DNA of 64,000 nucleotides from assembly GCF_018494055.1 (NCBI RefSeq), contig NZ_JABBFQ010000003.1, positions 310,001 to 374,000 on the forward strand, read 5' to 3'. Origin of the DNA: Rosenbergiella epipactidis. GTDB lineage: Bacteria > Pseudomonadota > Gammaproteobacteria > Enterobacterales > Enterobacteriaceae. This document shows positions 59,300-64,000 of the stretch, one piece after another; the first letter of the stretch is position 1; the number at the start of each line of letters is the position of its first letter. Below the pieces are notes generated by a model. The model worked only from the letters and a program-made list of their open reading frames with translations. It ran no database searches and was not told the DNA's origin. Made by a program: the position numbers and the translations under genes.

Positions 59300-61946
59300 T
59301 TTTTTGGCTACCTTGCTGTAACAGCGAATCCACATAATTTTGCAATTCGCTAATACTATTCGTAATGTTCAATTTTTGGTGTTGCTCAATTTGATGCTCA
59401 ATCTCTTCACAGTATGTTTTGCCTTTCTGCAGATTAAGCATGGCAAAAACACCTTTGAGTCGATGTGCTGTCAGGGCAAGCGCAGAGTAATCGTCTTGCA
59501 TAATCTCGCTCCGCAGCTTATCCATATCTTCTTTAACGGTCTGTTCAAAGATAGAGTAATACTCTGAACTTTCCCACAATGACGTCGATACTGCTTCCTC
59601 TCCCTGTGATAATACATCCTCTCCGATTTGTTGCTCTATCAACACCATAATAGCGTCTAGGACAGAACGGCTAATGTTGATATTAGCTTGCCTATGACGG
59701 GGATCACTGACCAACATTTCGCTTTGAGTTGTAAGTAAGACTCCCCAATCGTCGAGTTGTTCCACATCATCGGTAATCATGAGGTCACATTGTTGACCTG
59801 AGTAGCGATCTTCGGGGAAGTCATACTTTGCTCCCCAGCGCAGTAGCTGTCGACAGACAATATGTCGAATATCGTCGGCGACAATATTGACCAGCACTCT
59901 AACGTCTTCGAGAATCTTTTCTTCATCCTCTGCAACCTCGTTCTCCGGTGGTAGCACGAGCAGCATTTGATAACGGGTACCAATATGACTTTTCGATTCA
60001 ATGGTCAAGGTACTATCAAATAGCGCCAATAGCTGTTTACAGAAGAACAGGTCGAGGCTCGTTGACGAGTCGGCGACATCAGTACTCACTTCGCTGATAA
60101 ACGGAAAATCAATATTTTCCTGTTCCTGTGCAGAGAGCCCCGGCCCAGTATCAACAATTTCCAGCAAAAGTCGATCAGCATATTCCGCACTTTGCGAAAT
60201 TTTTAATTTAATTTTGCCCCACACTGTATTTTCAATTGAATAGCGAAGTATAGTCGTAATTATCTGAAAAATTAGTGTCTTATCACCCAAGCGGGTAGCC
60301 TGCGTGAGTTCACTGTTATCGACGACTAAAAGTATTGCCTTTTCCGTAACAATCTGTTGGTTTTCAGCGATCACATCGTCCAAAATTTGCTGCAAATCAA
60401 CGCTCTGCTTATCTACGCTATATCCCCCTGACTCTACTTTATTAAGCATTTCGATATGACGGGTTAATCGGCTTAGCGAGTGAATACCCTGTAGCAAACG
60501 ATGGGGGAGTAGCGTCGGGGCAGTGGCCACGACTTCCGCTATCGCCGTATCGACTTGATGCATAGGGCGGCTAAAGGTATTGCTTAACTGCTCGAAGAAT
60601 TGACGGCGTAAGGTATGATTTTTCTGTAATACGGCTTGAGCATTCTGCAGTTGTTGAGTGACCTGTTGCTCCCGGTTTTGCTCACGGAAGGTGAATATAT
60701 GATAGTGACTAATGATCTGGCTGGTGTGATGGCGTACTTGATAAATTTCATTATTCACCGTCACCTGTAACAGCTCGAAGGGATTGGATGACATATCAAC
60801 CATTTTTTTAAAATTCAGGTGCTGCACTAAATGGTCTGACATATCGTTAGAGAGCAGTATTTTTCCTTGATTAGCGTCATAAATCAGATAGCCCATCGGG
60901 AAGTTTTTGACGAGTTCATGGGTGAATTGTTGCAGTTTTTCAACCCAGGGGTCGACCTGATGGGGGGAGGAAGATTTATTTTCCCTTACGAAGCACAACG
61001 CACCCGTCGTTAGGAGAATCAGGGCGAGTAATATGAGATAAACAGGCAATAGTTCATCGATCATAGCACTGAACACAGTCATTAACGGTAAATGATAAGT
61101 GACAGTGAGGGGGACACTCGGCACAGGTCGAAGAAGATCAATATTGAGCGCGGAAAGATTAAGGAAATAACTGCCTTTGGCGCTCTTCTTTGACACAGAT
61201 TCATCGTTATGAATTTGTAACGCGGAAAGATCTAACGCGTTATTGTTTAGGTCATCAATAGGCAGATCAAAGGCGAGGATGGTGGCAAGGTGCCCAGGCT
61301 GATTAAAGGTTGTCCGTAAGGTAATAAAGGCGCCACGTGAAAGTTGCTGGTTACGACGCAACGCGGAAAGGCTCTCTTTTTCATCTAAGGTATTCGCTTG
61401 TTGCAGCATTTCGTTCCGCCGGCCAGCGATCGAGGAGGCAATGTTACGTCCCTCGTAGCGGTTAAGCGTTTTGATTAAGTGACCATTGGTGATCACGGCC
61501 AAGCTATTGTCTTCACCATTCAGGTAATACAAGGTCCAAGTAAGCTTAGCGGAGGCCCAAAGTGTTTCGGTATATTGGGAGATCTGTGCGGCAAGGTTTG
61601 GAGTAGCTAGCTCGTGCTCGCCAAAGATTAAGGTCTCTATTTTCGGTGAGGGAGTACTGATCGCATAGATACCGGGCTGAATGGTCGATTGGTTTATCGG
61701 CCCTGGAAGCGTCGCTGTTGTGCCTTGTGTCGCCGAGTCAAAAATCTGCCATGAAATATAACGGTATTTTTCGATACGATTTTGTAGCGAATGTGTAAAG
61801 CTACTCAATGCCGAACCCTGTTGCTCGATAATAGCCGAGGTGCTGCTATAGAGTAGGCTGATAAATGAAATGATCAGCAGTGTAAGCAGCAGAATAAGCA
61901 GTTTGCGTAAGTTATTCGGCGTCATCTCAGGGATTTTGAACAGCAT
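59292..61946 (-). CDS. rcsD: Phosphotransfer intermediate RcsD
   Basis: 884-residue inner-membrane protein that passes phosphate from RcsC to RcsB. It has an N-terminal membrane helix (about 15-35), a periplasmic domain, a second helix near 300, a kinase-like region lacking the catalytic histidine, and a C-terminal Hpt domain with the phospho-acceptor His near residue 828 (LTAHRLKGVFAML). The stop overlaps the rcsB start, so the two are coupled. The middle and periplasmic parts are poorly conserved; the identity rests on layout, Hpt and synteny. Confidence 0.95.
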   Translation of the reverse strand: MLFKIPEMTPNNLRKLLILLLTLLIISFISLLYSSTSAIIEQQGSALSSFTHSLQNRIEKYRYISWQIFDSATQGTTATLPGPINQSTIQPGIYAISTPSPKIETLIFGEHELATPNLAAQISQYTETLWASAKLTWTLYYLNGEDNSLAVITNGHLIKTLNRYEGRNIASSIAGRRNEMLQQANTLDEKESLSALRRNQQLSRGAFITLRTTFNQPGHLATILAFDLPIDDLNNNALDLSALQIHNDESVSKKSAKGSYFLNLSALNIDLLRPVPSVPLTVTYHLPLMTVFSAMIDELLPVYLILLALILLTTGALCFVRENKSSSPHQVDPWVEKLQQFTHELVKNFPMGYLIYDANQGKILLSNDMSDHLVQHLNFKKMVDMSSNPFELLQVTVNNEIYQVRHHTSQIISHYHIFTFREQNREQQVTQQLQNAQAVLQKNHTLRRQFFEQLSNTFSRPMHQVDTAIAEVVATAPTLLPHRLLQGIHSLSRLTRHIEMLNKVESGGYSVDKQSVDLQQILDDVIAENQQIVTEKAILLVVDNSELTQATRLGDKTLIFQIITTILRYSIENTVWGKIKLKISQSAEYADRLLLEIVDTGPGLSAQEQENIDFPFISEVSTDVADSSTSLDLFFCKQLLALFDSTLTIESKSHIGTRYQMLLVLPPENEVAEDEEKILEDVRVLVNIVADDIRHIVCRQLLRWGAKYDFPEDRYSGQQCDLMITDDVEQLDDWGVLLTTQSEMLVSDPRHRQANINISRSVLDAIMVLIEQQIGEDVLSQGEEAVSTSLWESSEYYSIFEQTVKEDMDKLRSEIMQDDYSALALTAHRLKGVFAMLNLQKGKTYCEEIEHQIEQHQKLNITNSISELQNYVDSLLQQGSQKNE

Positions 61947-62050
61947 ACGAGTCTCAATTTAGAGGCATTAAGAGGTTTGCTCGATTATGCCAGATCTAAA
62001 TGGCTGTGTAACGGTAATGAGGGGGAAAGCACGGTGCAGGTAACTAATAC

Positions 62051-62142
62051 AAAAAAAAATACCGAGCTAACGCTCGGTAAGAATGTGGTGAAAACTTATA
62101 AAAATAAGTTAAAAAACAATAATGAATATAAATGATGATAGC
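62051..62142 (-). ncRNA. micF: MicF small RNA
   Basis: In E. coli MicF is a 93-nt RNA encoded divergently upstream of ompC. It pairs with the ompF mRNA leader to block its translation. Here, in the same place and orientation, the minus strand reads GCTATCATCATT from 62142, identical to the first 12 bases of E. coli MicF, which include its pairing seed. It ends with the stem ACCGAGC/GCTCGGT at 62061-62077 and a run of nine T. The total is about 92 nt. The body between is not conserved. The 5' end is inferred from E. coli. Confidence 0.85.
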
Positions 62143-62463
62143 CAGAGAATAGTAATACTTAGAGGGCTAATTGTTTGTACATTCAGTGCGGAAATGGAAT
62201 ATCGGCTTAGTGGGGAGATCGATAGATTAGGAAAAATTGTCAATTGTCGTCATTTATTGTCATTCAGCCAAAGTATAAATAAAATTTATAGTGATAAATT
62301 TACATTTAGACATAAACAGGAAACACATTGAAATATTTTCTGTGCTTTAGTAACTTCCGCATTGAGAATTTTCCGCTTCAATATTTAATTATAGTCATCG
62401 AAGCGTTTTTTGCATAATTAGTTGACTTTTTTTCAGGATTAACGGTTTTCGAGGAAAATACAG
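62143..62463 (+). promoter_or_regulatory. Divergent ompC/micF control region
   Basis: 321 AT-rich bases between micF and the ompC start. TTTACATTT at 62299-62307, followed by GGAAACACATTGAAA, resembles the OmpR-binding repeats of E. coli ompC (TTTACATTTTGAAACAT type). Core promoter hexamers could not be fixed. GAGGAAAA precedes the ompC ATG. A rightward 69-codon frame (62122-62331) crosses micF and is not credible. Confidence 0.5.
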
Positions 62464-63579
62464 ATGAAAATCCGCGCTCTTTCTTTGCTCGTTCCAGCAC
62501 TTATTATGGCCGGTTCGGCAAGTGCTGCAGAAATCTACAATAAAAACGGTAATAAATTAGATTTATTCGGTAAGGTCGACGGCTTACATTATTTTTCTAA
62601 AGATGATGGTAATGACGGTGATCAATCTTATATGCGCTTTGGCTTCCAAGGTGAAACGCAGGTTACCGATCAACTGACCGGTTATGGTCAGTGGGAATAC
62701 CAAGTTGGTCTGAATAATACTGAATCGCAAGGAACTAAAAGTAACTATACCCGTATTGGTTACGCCGGTTTACGCTTTGGTGACGCGGGCTCAATCGACT
62801 ATGGTCGTAGTTATGGTGTGATGTATGACATTGCTGGCTGGACCGACGTATTACCTGAGTTTGGTGGTGATACCTATGGCGCAGATAACTTCCTATTCCA
62901 ACGCAGTAATGGTCTAGCGACCTACCGTAATAATAATTTCTTTGGTTTAGTCGACGGGCTTAATTTCGCTCTTCAATACCAAGGTAAAAACGGTAATGCA
63001 ACTGAGTCACCAAATGGCCGCGATGTCTTAGGACAAAATGGCGATGGTTGGGGATTAAGTTCTACCTATGATCTAGGAAATGGTTTGTCACTGGGTGGTG
63101 CACTCTTTTCTTCTGACCGGACTAATGATCAAAATGGTCGCGGAAATTATAGCGGTATCCAAGGTAGTGGCGATAAAGCGACAGCCTATTCGGGTGGCTT
63201 AAAATACGACGCAAACGGCGTTTACCTTGCGGCGATGTATACCCGTTCTTATAATGCGACGAAATTTGGTGATAGCGACTCTACTGCTTACGGTTATGCT
63301 AATAAGGCGGATAACTGGGAATTAGTGGCGCAATACCAATTCGACTTTGGTTTACGTCCATCTTTAGCCTATGTTAATTCACGCGGTTCGGATCTTGGCC
63401 AATACGGTTCACAGAACCTTAAGAAATACGTAGATGTGGGTGCGACCTATTACTTCAACAAAAATATGTCGACCTATGTTGATTATCAAATCAACTTAAT
63501 GAAGAACAACGACTTCACACAAGCTGCAGGCATTACTACCGACGATACTGTTGCGTTAGGACTTGTTTACCAGTTCTAA
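62464..63579 (+). CDS. ompC: Outer-membrane porin OmpC
   Basis: 371-residue general porin precursor. The signal peptide is residues 1-21 ([10 protein letters not shown], cleaved before AEIYNK). The 16-strand trimeric barrel shows [15 protein letters not shown], the constriction loop 3 motif [33 protein letters not shown] and a C-terminal Phe. Surface loops differ from E. coli, as usual. Close placement to micF and the Rcs genes and overall similarity favour OmpC over OmpF or PhoE. It is controlled by EnvZ/OmpR in relatives. A strong terminator follows. Confidence 0.95.
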   Translation: MKIRALSLLVPALIMAGSASAAEIYNKNGNKLDLFGKVDGLHYFSKDDGNDGDQSYMRFGFQGETQVTDQLTGYGQWEYQVGLNNTESQGTKSNYTRIGYAGLRFGDAGSIDYGRSYGVMYDIAGWTDVLPEFGGDTYGADNFLFQRSNGLATYRNNNFFGLVDGLNFALQYQGKNGNATESPNGRDVLGQNGDGWGLSSTYDLGNGLSLGGALFSSDRTNDQNGRGNYSGIQGSGDKATAYSGGLKYDANGVYLAAMYTRSYNATKFGDSDSTAYGYANKADNWELVAQYQFDFGLRPSLAYVNSRGSDLGQYGSQNLKKYVDVGATYYFNKNMSTYVDYQINLMKNNDFTQAAGITTDDTVALGLVYQF

Positions 63580-63595
63580 GTTAGCCTCAACACAT

Positions 63596-63624
63596 AAAAA
63601 AGGATGCTTAGGCATCCTTTTTTT
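63596..63624 (+). terminator. Rho-independent terminator after ompC
   Basis: AAAGGATGC and GCATCCTTT pair around TTAG, with an A-run before and at least seven T after. It may serve both ompC and the convergent small gene that ends at 63636. Confidence 0.9.
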
Positions 63625-63635
63625 ATCGCTATACG

Positions 63636-63800
63636 TTAATTATGCGTAGGGGGTGGCGAATCGACGTCCTCTACCAATGGCGATTCGCGTAAACAATAAT
63701 GCCCTTCCATAAACATCCCATTAGCACTAAATCCGCCCGCGATAATCCACTGATCATAAAGCGCACGACATTGGGTGAATAACTGCTGAAATTTCTGCAT
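63636..63800 (-). CDS. Small protein of 54 residues, unknown function
   Basis: A frame starting MQKFQQLFTQCRALYDQW and ending SPPPTHN runs leftward from ATG 63800 to TAA at 63636. CGGAG stands 8 bases before the ATG, and the frame stops just short of the ompC terminator on the opposite strand. The composition looks coding: it is helical at the start, followed by a Gly-rich stretch and an acidic, Pro-rich end. It has two cysteines and no membrane segment or signal peptide. I do not recognise it. The ribosome site, position and termination make a real gene likely, but unproven. Confidence 0.55.
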   Translation of the reverse strand: MQKFQQLFTQCRALYDQWIIAGGFSANGMFMEGHYCLRESPLVEDVDSPPPTHN

Positions 63801-63966
63801 AAGCTATCTCCGCATCAAGGGGGTTTACTTTTGCTGCAAAGATAGTGCCAACCTTAGCACCCCACGACACGTAGGCTGTACCATAATCAGTAAAATAAAG
63901 GCCCATTTTTGGTGCAAGTTCTCAGGACATTGCGCCTAGTTCGCTCAACGACTTAGAGATACGCTA

Positions 63967-64000
63967 TGCAATTACCTAGATTCTGCCAAACACTGCTCGT
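63967..64000 (+). CDS. Possible start of a gene leaving the window
   Basis: An ATG at 63967 opens a frame (MQLPRFCQTLL...) that continues to the window edge, preceded by TTAGAGA. Eleven codons are too few to identify it. In E. coli the gene beyond ompC is apbE, but nothing visible here confirms that. Confidence 0.3.

Noticed and set aside
62122-62331. A 69-codon rightward frame upstream of ompC
   Set aside because: It overlaps micF antisense, has no ribosome site and low-complexity AT-rich codons, and lies in the ompC/micF control region.
1-64000. CRISPR array, rRNA or tRNA genes
   Set aside because: No regularly spaced repeats, and no tRNA cloverleaf or rRNA-like sequence was recognised on reading; intergenic gaps are accounted for.

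Overview
The window is a chromosomal segment of a gammaproteobacterium of the order Enterobacterales. Almost every gene is recognisable as the counterpart of an Escherichia coli gene between fabB and ompC, in the same relative order. The E. coli region is much longer, so this genome is condensed: argT, the yfcC/E-I cluster, folX, yfbS, yfbU and the glp and men clusters are not here. A fused nuoCD, an Rcs phosphorelay, ompC with micF, and moderate base composition fit Enterobacterales. An Erwiniaceae-like genus is my guess, but the genus cannot be fixed from the sequence alone.

Layout. 1-6.3 kb: end of fabB, the MFS transporter yfcJ, a 1.5-kb inserted cassette (two small genes plus AT-rich DNA) between exact 56-bp direct repeats, a MocR-type regulator divergent from a rhodanese, and flk. 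6.3-19.9 kb, plus strand: pdxB-usg-truA-dedA, accD-folC-dedD, cvpA-purF (PurR operator), ubiX, the hisJQMP amino-acid ABC transporter, and the Nudix gene yfcD. 19.9-26.7 kb: pta-ackA (minus), yfbV-hxpA (plus), a divergent yfbR and alaA (minus). 27.5-43.9 kb: lrhA, then the complete 13-gene NADH dehydrogenase I operon nuoA-N. 44-48 kb: a small secreted protein of unknown function, opgD, elaB, yfaY. 48-53 kb: the nrdA-nrdB-yfaE ribonucleotide reductase operon with DnaA and NrdR sites upstream, and ubiG. 53-64 kb: gyrA, rcsC, the convergent rcsD-rcsB operon, the micF small RNA, ompC, a 54-aa small gene, and the start of another reading frame.

How the genes work together. Much of the window is core metabolism: fatty-acid synthesis (fabB, accD), pyridoxal phosphate and purine synthesis (pdxB, purF), ubiquinone (ubiX, ubiG) feeding complex I, acetate overflow (pta, ackA), deoxynucleotide supply (nrdAB) and DNA topology (gyrA). 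The right end is an envelope-stress block: the RcsC-RcsD-RcsB phosphorelay beside the porin gene ompC and micF, with opgD (periplasmic glucans, a known input to Rcs) nearby.

The most unusual structure is the inserted cassette at 1597-3222. The 56-bp repeat contains the 3' end of yfcJ on one strand and the 3' end of the MocR gene on the other. The two genes must once have overlapped tail to tail, and the insertion duplicated just enough DNA to leave both complete. The cargo is a membrane protein gene and an acyl-carrier-like DUF1493 gene that lacks the expected serine.
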